Shown here: positions 1-7,319 of the stretch, piece after piece
Layout of the letters: every line of letters begins with the position of its first letter
Position numbering within the stretch: position 1 is the stretch's first letter
Assembly: GCA_902802975.1 (NCBI GenBank)
Contig: CADCOF010000084.1
Coordinates: 1 to 8,989 of the forward strand
Reading direction: 5' to 3'
Length of the DNA stretch: 8,989 bases
From: an uncultured Ruminococcus sp.
GTDB lineage: Bacteria > Bacillota > Clostridia > Oscillospirales > Acutalibacteraceae
Translations under genes and position numbers: made by a program
Notes under the pieces: generated by a model
The model's database searches: none
The model's input: the letters and a program-made list of their open reading frames with translations, nothing else
Told to the model about the DNA's origin: nothing

Positions 1-1254
1 AAGCTTTTTGTTCCAGTTGTTCGCAGATGACTTCTTGTAGTAGTAGCTGTATGTGTACGGTGCTGTACCGCCTTGCGCTGCGCCTGTAATAGTAATTGAT
101 TCGCCCAGAATGATGGATTCCGGTGCTGTTGAATTGTTGACAAGCGGCTGAGACTGTACATTAACTGTGAATACTTTTTCTTGTGTATTTCCTCTGCTGT
201 CTTTTACAACTACCTTCACGTCATACGGAACTGCTGCGCCGGGCTTGAACGATGTCGATGTTTTATCGCTGTTTTCAAGCTTCTTGTTCCAACCTGATAT
301 GCTTGACTTCTTGTAGTAATAGCTGTATGTGTACGGTGCTGCGCCGCCCTCTGCTGCGCCTGTGATAGTAATTGCTTCGCCTATTGTGATAGTTTCAGGT
401 GCTGTGGAATTATTTACAAGTGGCTGAGCCTGTACGTCTACTGTGAGAATCTTCTCTTCTGTATTTCCTTTGCTGTCTTTTACAACTACCTTTACGTCAT
501 ACGGAACTGCTGCGCCGGGCTTGAATGATGTCGATGTTTTGTCGGTATCTTCAAGCTTTTTGTTCCAGTTTTCCGAGCTTGACTTCTTGTAGTAGTAGCT
601 GTATGTGTACGGTGCTATGCCGCCCTCTGCTGCGCCTGTGATAGTAATTGCTTCGCCTATCATAATAGCTTCGGGTACTGTGGAATTGTTGACAAGCGGC
701 TGAGACTGTACATTAACTGTGAATACTTTTTCTTGTGTATTTCCTTTGCTGTCTTTTACAACTACCTTTACGTCATACGGAACAGCTGCGCCAGGCTTGA
801 ACGATGTTGTGGTCTTTGTGCTGTTTTCAAGCTTCTTGTTCCAGTTGTTTACCGACGACTTCTTGTAATAGTAGCTGTATGTATACGGTGCTATGCCGCC
901 TTGTGCTGCGCCAGTAACAGTGATCGCTTCGCCTATCATTACTGTTTCGGGTGCTGCAGAATTATTGACAAGCGGCAAAGCCTGTTCTACATTAACCGTG
1001 AATATCTTCTCTCGTGTATTGCCGCTGCTGTCTTTTACAACTACTTTTACTTCATACGGAACCGCTGTGCCGAGTTTTAATGATGCTGCGGTTTTTGTGG
1101 TATCGGCAAGCTTTGTGTTCCAGTTGTTTACGCTTGACTTTTTGTAATAGTAGCTGTAGGTATACGGTGCCGTGCCGCCCTCTGCTGCACCGTTAATTGT
1201 GAGAGTATCGCCTGCAGTTATTGTATCTGAGGAGATTGTTGAATTATTTACAAA
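1..1254 (-). repeat. Tandem 276-bp coding repeats: five copies of a Y_Y_Y-type domain
   Basis: Copies read on the minus strand lie at 973-1254 (94 codons), 697-972, 421-696 and 145-420 (92 codons each), and 1-144 (first 48 codons only, cut by the window edge). Each begins with (L/F)VNNS, followed by an ITITGAAEGG-like strand, the tyrosine-rich APYTYSYYYKKSS, a WNKKL loop, PGAAVPYDVKVVVKDS, GNTQEK and a FTVNVQSQP linker. This matches the general pattern of the triple-tyrosine (Y_Y_Y) Ig-like domain family found in many Ruminococcus surface proteins; the family assignment is from memory of the motif. The outermost copy in reading order (973-1254) is the most divergent. Copies 2-4 are very similar at DNA level; a 42-base run at 343-384 recurs exactly at 619-660. 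The array probably continues left of the window. Confidence 0.95.
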
Positions 1255-4200
1255 AGAGATGTCCTCCTGAAATTCTGCCGAAATAGTAACATTTTCGGCA
1301 GGCATTGTTAAAGTACCGTCTGCAAGCGTTCCGGCATTAACTGTATACTCCTTTAATTCATATCCCTGCGGAGGAGTATTATCAAGAGTGAGCGATACAT
1401 TCTCCTCGTTTGCAGCATAGAACTTTCCGTTGTAAGCAAGACCTGTTTCGTAAGCTGTGATACCGCTGATATCGTATTCACTTACCGGTGTACCGTAGTC
1501 GATAGTCACATTTTCGCCTGCTGTGATCGTGTAAGCCTGTTTGCCGTTATGCCACCTGTCCGGGTTATCGGCATCATTTGCCGAGCCGGGGGTGTAGTTT
1601 TTGCCGTCATTTAACAGATATGTGTAGTAGCAGTTAAATGTATCCACCATATTGCGGGCAAACGTTGCGCTGCCATCATTGCCAACGGTTACTTCGGCGG
1701 GGTCAAAAATGCTGTCATAGATATTTGCCGTACTGTTGCGCCAGCCGATAAAGCCTGCGCATTTTATCGTGCCGTTATCGGTGAGGAGCTTACCGTTGAA
1801 TACGCAGCCTCTTATATTGATAGGCTTTTTGCTTGAATGAGAAGCGATGAAGCCGCTGTGTGTGCCGTCTTTGTTGCCGTCAACATCAACGCTGCTGTTG
1901 ATCGTAATGCTGCTTATGCTGTTTTCGATAGTTGCAGTACCCTGTACAATGCCGACATAGCCTGCGGCGTATTTGCCGTTAGTCGTAATGTCGCCTGTTA
2001 CCTTACAGCCGTTGACAAAAAGCGTGCCGTTTTCGGTCGCTGATGCCTGACTTACAAGGGCGGAAGGATATAGACTTTTATCGCTGCCTGTTGTTATCTG
2101 GCTGATATGTGCTTCAACATTACAGTTTATTACATCTACATATCCGGTCTGCAGTGCGATAAGTCCCGCACAATGTCTATAGTTAGAGCCTGTGACAGTG
2201 CTTACGACATTAAGATTTTTGATAACTGCGTGAGATGTTTCGGAGCCCTGAACATATCTGAACGGCGCAGTGTAGTTTTCATCGGCTGTATAGCTGAATG
2301 TCAGTGTTTTGCCGCTGCCGTCAAATGTGCCCGTGAAGTCATGCAGACTTTCGCCTGCCATTTCGGCAACGGTAATATCAGAGCCGAGCTTTATTATCTT
2401 GTCTGTGAAAAAGCCCTTACTATTGTCTTCAAGTAATTCGCAGAAGAAATTCCAGCCCTTTGTGGAGCTTATAATAAACGGATACTGCTGCGAGCCGTCT
2501 GCGGGATAGTTTTCGGTATAGCCGAAATAAGCGAGGTTTATCCAGTTGGCTTGAAGTGATATGTTTCCGGTAGAACCCTTCTTTATTTCGGTTATGGCGT
2601 TTCCGTTTGACCCTGTCCAGCCTGCGAACATATAGCCGTCTTTGATGGGAGTGGGGAGTGCGATGGTTTCTGTTTCTACATTGTACGATGTCACACGGTT
2701 TTTGAGAGTACCGCCGTCAAGATCATAGCTGATCGTATAGTTTTTCAAAGCCATATCCGGAATAGTGATGTTTGTATCATTTGTCGGAGTACCAAGCACA
2801 CTGATAACATTATTATTCACCTGCACGGAAATACCGTTTTGAGTGTAGCCATAATAATTTGCGGGAACTTCATAGCCGTCATTGACACTGTAGTAAACAG
2901 TATTAATGGTATTGTTTGTTTCCTGGCTTTCTTCTCCGCCCGACTGCTGCAGCGTCAGACCTTTTCCGTGAGTTATATTTACATGATAATAATTATTTAT
3001 TCTTAATGATACGCCCTCGGTTGGAACAGATTCCCAATTGTTTCCGGCAGTGACGCAGGATAATGTACATGTATAATTTTCGTCGTCTTTAAGATTAAGG
3101 TCTTTACAATTGAGCGAATAAAAATATCTGCCGTTTGCATCTGTCACCTGATCAAGTGTAAATGGGATAGTCGTTGTTTTTTTCAGCGAATCTGTAAGTC
3201 TGAGAACATAAGAGCTGACGCCTTTTCTGCTTACAGGAATTTCCGGAAGTTCCCAGCTGAATGTCGCCGTGTTGCCTACGTAATTATCAAGCCCGAACTC
3301 CCTCGGTGATACAGTCGGAGAAACAACATTATTTACGGTATATCCAAGAACAGAAATGAATTTCTTGTCACCTACGCCTGTTGCTTCTATATCCCAGAAA
3401 CCGAAATCCCAGTCAAAATTGTACTTATTATATGGAAAAATTTCATTATAATAATTTCCGCCTTTTCCCGAACGAGACACACTGTTTGTGTGGAAAATAC
3501 AAAAGCCCGATGATGCACTCAGCCCGATCGTGGTTTTTGTTTTCACTCCGGTTACCGTACCTCCAATAAATACAGAATTGCCGAGTTCTATATCTAAGCC
3601 GTTTTCTGCGCTTTTGGAATATGTGACTTCCTTTGTACCGCTGATGGAGCTTTGATAGCCGGGAAGTGTTATATCCAATTGGTTATCATCATCACTGATA
3701 GCCTTTACCGCAAAATTCATATCATCGATAGCAGCCGAGTTGTTACCGGCGGGGAAGGTCTTGCGATAAGAATACGGGTCACCCGGCGTACAAAGGTTTA
3801 TCAAAGGATTGTCCTTGTTTATTACCAGTATTTTTTTATCTGCTGTTTTTCCTTTGTTGAAATTGTTTGCATATTCGTTGTATTTTTCTACAGAAATACC
3901 TGCTGTCTGCGGGTCGCCGTATTTTCCCAGGTACATATGATCGCTTTTTCCGTCTACATCATATTTATAAATATAATGAGGGATACGGGTAACTACAACA
4001 GCATTGTCACCGCTGTCGTTTGTGTAAGTAATACTCAGCTCGCGTTCTACGCTGGTGGCCCCGCTGTAGGTCAGAGAGCTTTCCAATACCGAGCCTGCTT
4101 CACCCGATGCAAGCTTAGTGAAAAGAAGGTCTATCTCACCTTCAACGCCAATTTCTAAGCTTGCCGAGATACCTGCCGAATAATTGGCGGACGAACCTTC

Positions 4201-6189
4201 CGAATATGCTTTTGAAATGGAAGTTTCACCTGTGTTTCCGTTGTTTTCGTACTTTCCGTTATGAAGCTCGTCAAAATAGGGCGCAGCTTCGAGTATGAAC
4301 AAGGGCTTTACTTCCGACCATTCCATTGTGACTTCATTCAGTTTTATGCGCAGACCGTCATTATCTGTATCCACGTTACAGATAGATGCGGCGTATGTTC
4401 CGGCGCTGTCCTGCTCGATCATTCCGTTTTCCTGTGCCCAATTATTACCGTCATACCAGCAATAAGTCGTATAGAATTTATTATTTTCATCTGCATACAG
4501 GAAATATGCGCCGTCTTTAGTGCCGTTATAACGTCCGGTCAGTACTTTCTGGATAGAGTACTTCGTTAAACCTCCGTAAGTACAGATATACTGAGCCTCA
4601 AGCTTATTGCTTTCATTGATCGAATAGACCGTATTGCCGAGAACTATCTGTGAGTTTTCAGCCGGACCTAATGCAGAAATCACGCCGACAGCGAGTTTAT
4701 TGTGATGTTTCCACGCTTTTCTGCCATAGGGGTGGAAACCGTTTTTCATATAAACTGAAATACCATCGAGGTTATTTCCACCGCTCAGATCAATTGATTC
4801 CCATGTAGTGCTGTACGTTCTCGTAAGTTTCTCTGCTTCAGTGACCGAATAATCTCCTGTATAGGAGCCGTCATTTTCCTTCTTGACGCTTTTGATCTTG
4901 GTTATATGCATTCCGTAGATATAATCCAAAGCAGACTCCGTATTAGTCCCGCTGTTTTTATCTACCCAACCCGCAGTGACGATCTCAGGGAAATTAACGC
5001 CAGATGCAGTGACATTGACGTCCACATCACCGACAGCGGAAGACGCATAGCGAACTCGTCCGTCGTAATTAAAATAATTACCCGTCAATTCCAGTGTGTA
5101 GGTTTCGTGGAACTCACCGTTATAATAATCATAGATACGCATTTTTGTTGTGCTTGCGTTGCCTGTACAAGTAGTGCCGCCCAAGCCCGCAGTTACAATA
5201 AGCTCGTCTCTTCCGTCCTTGTCTATATCCTCGGCAACCAAGTCTACAAGCGGAATATCTCTTTGTCTTTCCTCATTGCCTGTTTGAGTGGAAGTTTGCA
5301 GACCGAAGCTGCTGTACACATTGACAACGATTTTTTTGTTAAAAACAGGAGTATAATAATGTCCTGTGGCAGCTGCAGAACCAACGTAACCATAGTCGTA
5401 GTTTAATCTGCTTGACTTGCTTGCGTCTGCATATACTACATCATATTCCTGAATACTCGGAGAATCCCATGACGGAACATATGTTATGATACTGTCCTTA
5501 CCGTTACCGTTAAAGTCACCTGCTGCAATACTCAAAAACATTCCGTTTACGTTAGAATTAACGTCTTTAAGGTAATTAAACGATCCGGATACAAGGGCGC
5601 CGCTGAGCTGCGTTTCCAACAAGTGTGTAGTACTTGTCTCAGAAATTCCGGAAGCAGTATTATAAATACGGGTATAAGTAAAATCATTATCGGTTTTACC
5701 GGTTCCGGTAGTTGGGTCGAGAATACAAATGTTAAATTCACCATCTGCATATGAAGCAGAAGCAACGGTATCATCTTTTCCGTTTCCGATATCCATCCCT
5801 GTTACGGCAGCAGGAGAGTCCCAACATACCGGAGTAGTTGCCTGATATTTCTTTTTTGAATTATCATTCACATCGTGAAGTGAAGCGCCCCAGTTTGTTC
5901 CCGTATAAACCCCGAACACCTCCGGAACAGTTATGACATTCTTCCATATTCCGTCACCTGTCCCGTATGGGTCGCCGGCACGAACGGAAGCATTGTTTGT
6001 CACAATGGTCGTACTGTGAGCCGAGTCATCAAATATACTTTCCGGATCTTGCTCCGCTGCAGAGGCAGTCGTGATAAACGTATCGGTTTTCAAAAAATCC
6101 GGCAAGATTCCGGCAGTTCCGATAACGTCAGCAGCAGGTATCAGTGCGCAGAGAGCCGCTGCAATAAGTCTTTTGCTGAAAGATTTCAT
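1..6189 (-). CDS. Giant multidomain secreted/surface protein (FG-GAP propeller, Fn3-like, InlB-type, Y_Y_Y repeats), 3' end beyond window
   Basis: The frame is open from the ATG at 6189 to the window edge (2063 codons, no stop), so the C-terminus and any anchor are unseen. The start is fixed by an AGGAGGA site nine bases upstream and by an immediate signal peptide: MKSFSKR, a hydrophobic stretch at residues 8-29, and likely cleavage near ASAA at 42-45. Approximate module order: FG-GAP/VCBS-like blades at residues 129-150, 221-240, 318-337, 383-405 and near 540, with Asp/Gly loops such as DFNGNGKD, DIDKDGRDE and DTDNDG (607-612); a beta-rich, Ser/Gly/Thr-rich region at 636-950 containing CTPGDPYSYR (800-809); an Fn3-like domain at 957-1063; an InlB-related module at 1064-1143; an InlB B-repeat-like module (YDLDGGT to DGYMFAGW) at 1151-1216; a GLUG/beta-helix-like region at 1230-1530; another InlB-related module at about 1547-1645; and five Y_Y_Y-type copies from 1646 to the edge. 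The likely role is an extracellular adhesin or glycan/host-binding protein. That role is inferred; no catalytic motif was recognised. The gene is divergent from a two-component operon that probably regulates it. Confidence 0.93.
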   Translation of the reverse strand, partial: MKSFSKRLIAAALCALIPAADVIGTAGILPDFLKTDTFITTASAAEQDPESIFDDSAHSTTIVTNNASVRAGDPYGTGDGIWKNVITVPEVFGVYTGTNWGASLHDVNDNSKKKYQATTPVCWDSPAAVTGMDIGNGKDDTVASASYADGEFNICILDPTTGTGKTDNDFTYTRIYNTASGISETSTTHLLETQLSGALVSGSFNYLKDVNSNVNGMFLSIAAGDFNGNGKDSIITYVPSWDSPSIQEYDVVYADASKSSRLNYDYGYVGSAAATGHYYTPVFNKKIVVNVYSSFGLQTSTQTGNEERQRDIPLVDLVAEDIDKDGRDELIVTAGLGGTTCTGNASTTKMRIYDYYNGEFHETYTLELTGNYFNYDGRVRYASSAVGDVDVNVTASGVNFPEIVTAGWVDKNSGTNTESALDYIYGMHITKIKSVKKENDGSYTGDYSVTEAEKLTRTYSTTWESIDLSGGNNLDGISVYMKNGFHPYGRKAWKHHNKLAVGVISALGPAENSQIVLGNTVYSINESNKLEAQYICTYGGLTKYSIQKVLTGRYNGTKDGAYFLYADENNKFYTTYCWYDGNNWAQENGMIEQDSAGTYAASICNVDTDNDGLRIKLNEVTMEWSEVKPLFILEAAPYFDELHNGKYENNGNTGETSISKAYSEGSSANYSAGISASLEIGVEGEIDLLFTKLASGEAGSVLESSLTYSGATSVERELSITYTNDSGDNAVVVTRIPHYIYKYDVDGKSDHMYLGKYGDPQTAGISVEKYNEYANNFNKGKTADKKILVINKDNPLINLCTPGDPYSYRKTFPAGNNSAAIDDMNFAVKAISDDDNQLDITLPGYQSSISGTKEVTYSKSAENGLDIELGNSVFIGGTVTGVKTKTTIGLSASSGFCIFHTNSVSRSGKGGNYYNEIFPYNKYNFDWDFGFWDIEATGVGDKKFISVLGYTVNNVVSPTVSPREFGLDNYVGNTATFSWELPEIPVSRKGVSSYVLRLTDSLKKTTTIPFTLDQVTDANGRYFYSLNCKDLNLKDDENYTCTLSCVTAGNNWESVPTEGVSLRINNYYHVNITHGKGLTLQQSGGEESQETNNTINTVYYSVNDGYEVPANYYGYTQNGISVQVNNNVISVLGTPTNDTNITIPDMALKNYTISYDLDGGTLKNRVTSYNVETETIALPTPIKDGYMFAGWTGSNGNAITEIKKGSTGNISLQANWINLAYFGYTENYPADGSQQYPFIISSTKGWNFFCELLEDNSKGFFTDKIIKLGSDITVAEMAGESLHDFTGTFDGSGKTLTFSYTADENYTAPFRYVQGSETSHAVIKNLNVVSTVTGSNYRHCAGLIALQTGYVDVINCNVEAHISQITTGSDKSLYPSALVSQASATENGTLFVNGCKVTGDITTNGKYAAGYVGIVQGTATIENSISSITINSSVDVDGNKDGTHSGFIASHSSKKPINIRGCVFNGKLLTDNGTIKCAGFIGWRNSTANIYDSIFDPAEVTVGNDGSATFARNMVDTFNCYYTYLLNDGKNYTPGSANDADNPDRWHNGKQAYTITAGENVTIDYGTPVSEYDISGITAYETGLAYNGKFYAANEENVSLTLDNTPPQGYELKEYTVNAGTLADGTLTMPAENVTISAEFQEDISFVNNSTISSDTITAGDTLTINGAAEGGTAPYTYSYYYKKSSVNNWNTKLADTTKTAASLKLGTAVPYEVKVVVKDSSGNTREKIFTVNVEQALPLVNNSAAPETVMIGEAITVTGAAQGGIAPYTYSYYYKKSSVNNWNKKLENSTKTTTSFKPGAAVPYDVKVVVKDSKGNTQEKVFTVNVQSQPLVNNSTVPEAIMIGEAITITGAAEGGIAPYTYSYYYKKSSSENWNKKLEDTDKTSTSFKPGAAVPYDVKVVVKDSKGNTEEKILTVDVQAQPLVNNSTAPETITIGEAITITGAAEGGAAPYTYSYYYKKSSISGWNKKLENSDKTSTSFKPGAAVPYDVKVVVKDSRGNTQEKVFTVNVQSQPLVNNSTAPESIILGESITITGAAQGGTAPYTYSYYYKKSSANNWNKKL

Positions 6190-6198
6190 CTGATTTTA

Positions 6199-6205
6199 TC
6201 CTCCT
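6199..6205 (-). promoter_or_regulatory. Ribosome binding site of the giant surface-protein gene
   Basis: Read on the minus strand this is AGGAGGA, nine bases before the ATG at 6189. It is a near-perfect Shine-Dalgarno match and decides the start of the giant gene, which is also supported by the signal peptide that follows directly. Confidence 0.9.
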
Positions 6206-6389
6206 CGTTTTTGAATTTTGATTTCCGAATTGACTGATCATCGATTTTTTCTTTATCTTCCCCCTTTCCGCTGCATACATAAACACTCTGTCTTATCCGT
6301 GCAAAAACAGGAATTTATATGTAAACACATTTTTGAAAACAGCTGCAAGATCTTTATGGAGCAATATAGCAGCTTCTTATCATCATTTT
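6206..6389 (-). other. Long 5' leader region of the giant gene
   Basis: If the promoter proposed at 6390-6417 is correct, the giant gene has an untranslated leader of roughly 190 bases. I see no recognisable riboswitch, no strong hairpin and no convincing small gene here. A plus-strand open frame crossing 6218-6466 lacks a ribosome binding site and runs through the regulatory repeats, so I do not call it. A second possible minus-strand promoter, with TTACAT or the TATAAA just beyond it as -10, lies around 6314-6345; it would shorten the leader but matches the consensus poorly. Confidence 0.4.
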
Positions 6390-6417
6390 ATCATAAATCG
6401 AATAAAATAAAACCCAA
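6390..6417 (-). promoter_or_regulatory. Candidate weak promoter of the giant surface-protein gene
   Basis: On the minus strand there is a -10-like TATGAT at 6395-6390. At the expected distance only a poor -35 is found, TTGGGT at 6417-6412 with a 16-base spacer. A good -10 with a weak -35 placed immediately beside the 20-bp-phased repeats (6421-6473) is the arrangement expected for an activator-dependent promoter, as known for LytTR regulators such as AgrA, ComE and VirR. The assignment is by eye, and other AT-rich hexamers nearby, such as TAAAAT at 6390-6385, could serve instead. Confidence 0.4.
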
Positions 6418-6420
6418 AAT

Positions 6421-6473
6421 GCACGAAAGTCACGTTTTCGGCACGAATGTTGATTTTTTAGCATGAACGTCAA
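6421..6473. promoter_or_regulatory. Three 20-bp-phased direct repeats, probable LytTR regulator operator
   Basis: Three related words begin at exactly 20-base intervals: GCACGAAAGTCA (6421), GCACGAATGTTGA (6441) and GCATGAACGTCAA (6461). The consensus is GCAYGAANGTYRA, or on the minus strand ACNTTCRTGC. Response regulators with LytTR DNA-binding domains typically bind pairs of ~9-bp direct repeats about two helical turns apart, so this spacing fits the regulator encoded directly to the right. The array sits between two divergent promoters: it ends about 10 bases before the -35 of the regulator operon and abuts the weak -35 of the giant gene. Binding by this particular regulator is inferred. 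A degenerate fourth copy may start at 6482 but overlaps the -35 and is weak. Confidence 0.65.
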
Positions 6474-6483
6474 TTGTAAACGC

Positions 6484-6512
6484 TTGATTTTGAGTTAGAT
6501 CTGCTTTATACT
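6484..6512 (+). promoter_or_regulatory. Sigma-A-type promoter of the two-component operon
   Basis: The -35 TTGATT (6484-6489) and -10 TATACT (6507-6512) are separated by exactly 17 bases, and each differs from the consensus hexamer at one or two positions. Transcription would start near 6519, giving a leader of about 60 bases before the regulator ATG at 6579. The repeats at 6421-6473 end about ten bases upstream of the -35, a position suited to activation by the regulator and therefore to autoregulation. Confidence 0.65.
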
Positions 6513-6517
6513 TATAT

Positions 6518-6538
6518 TAGTTGGTAGTTAGTAGTTGA
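6518..6538 (+). repeat. Triple 7-bp repeat TAGTTRR at the predicted transcript start
   Basis: TAGTTGG, TAGTTAG and TAGTTGA follow each other directly with a 7-base period, starting at 6518, 6525 and 6532. They lie at or just after the predicted transcription start of the two-component operon. The word resembles the TAGTT core seen in some LytTR sites, but a 7-base period is much shorter than the usual two-turn spacing. They could equally be a slippage-prone leader element with no regulatory role. Confidence 0.45.
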
Positions 6539-6578
6539 TGCCATAAATTCTACTTTAACTTTAAAGAGCGGTGAAGAT

Positions 6579-7319
6579 ATGGAACTGAATGTTGCAGTAA
6601 TAGACGATCGTATTGAAGATATTGATACAGTAGTTTCTATGACAAAAAAATATCAGCTTGGTTATCAAGATATAAAAATAAATATTTCAAGCTTCTGCAG
6701 CGGAGAATCATTTCTCAAGCAATTTACCGCAAACGGCTTTCACGCTGTATTTGTCGATATTTGTATGGACGGAATGAACGGAATAGAACTTTCCAGGCGG
6801 CTGAGGAACTCGGATTCGAGTATCGCGATCATCTTCATGTCAACAACAACGGAATATGTTTTTGAAACTTTTATGGCAACGCCTTTCGGGTATCTTATCA
6901 AACCGTTTACCTTTGAACAGTTTTCCGAGATCATGGATAAAACAGTAGATAACTTTTCCGTTGTGAAGAAAACTATTCCGGTAAAGATCCCTCGTTCCGA
7001 AATTTCTGTTGAAACAGACACGATACTCTCGATCTTATCCAGTGGTCACAATACGAAAATACTAACGATCTCCTGCAATACTATTCGCAGTATTGATCCG
7101 TTTTCGTATTTTCAGGACAAATTATTATGTGAGAATAATTTCATAGAATGCAACAGGGGTATCATAGTGAATATGGATTTTGTATTGACTGTAAAAAACA
7201 ACGATGTCGTAATGCAGGACGGAACACTCTATCCTATACGCATACGAAACAAAAAGAACGTTGTGACGGAAATCACCAAATATCTTTCGCAAAAGCTGAA
7301 AGGGGAGCTGTATCTATGA
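6579..7319 (+). CDS. LytTR-family response regulator (AgrA/ComE-like)
   Basis: The 246-residue protein has the usual length and layout of an AgrA/VirR/ComE-type transcription regulator. The receiver domain covers residues 4-120, with acidic pocket D9/D10, phosphoacceptor D60 in FVDICMDGMNGIEL, switch residue S88 and conserved K108-P109. A LytTR DNA-binding domain covers about 132-242, with the characteristic FIECNRGIIVNMDFV segment and C-terminal basic PIRIRNKKNVV. It is expected to be a cytoplasmic dimeric regulator, phosphorylated by the kinase encoded next, that binds phased direct repeats; a matching array lies 106-158 bases upstream. The ATG at 6579 is the first plausible start of the receiver domain. 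The ribosome binding site is weak (AAAGAG at 6563-6568 or GGTGA at 6570-6574). Its stop overlaps the kinase start by four bases. The target is probably its own operon and the divergent giant surface protein, which is inferred from position only. Confidence 0.95.
   Translation: MELNVAVIDDRIEDIDTVVSMTKKYQLGYQDIKINISSFCSGESFLKQFTANGFHAVFVDICMDGMNGIELSRRLRNSDSSIAIIFMSTTTEYVFETFMATPFGYLIKPFTFEQFSEIMDKTVDNFSVVKKTIPVKIPRSEISVETDTILSILSSGHNTKILTISCNTIRSIDPFSYFQDKLLCENNFIECNRGIIVNMDFVLTVKNNDVVMQDGTLYPIRIRNKKNVVTEITKYLSQKLKGELYL
7301..7307 (+). promoter_or_regulatory. Ribosome binding site of the sensor kinase, inside the regulator gene
   Basis: AGGGGAG lies eight bases before the ATG at 7316. Together with the ATGA overlap of stop and start codons it supports translational coupling and fixes the kinase start at 7316, not at the in-frame ATG at 7148, which would bury 56 codons in the regulator gene. 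Confidence 0.8.

Noticed and set aside
1..1254. Tandem repeats considered as a CRISPR array or mobile-element repeats
   Set aside because: The unit is 276 bp, an exact multiple of three, has no spacers, and keeps an open frame encoding an Ig-like domain.
733..5406. Many plus-strand open frames of 60-168 codons
   Set aside because: They are antisense to a continuous 2063-codon minus-strand frame with recognisable domains, are rich in Cys/Tyr/Val, lack ribosome binding sites, and several recur only because the 276-bp repeats recur.
6218..6466. Plus-strand 82-codon frame in the divergent intergenic region
   Set aside because: It has no ribosome binding site, overlaps the regulatory repeats and leader, and its composition is not protein-like.
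7148..7315. In-frame upstream ATG extending the kinase by 56 codons
   Set aside because: The extension lies wholly inside the regulator's LytTR domain, is polar and Lys/Arg-rich, and has no ribosome binding site, whereas 7316 has AGGGGAG and an ATGA overlap.
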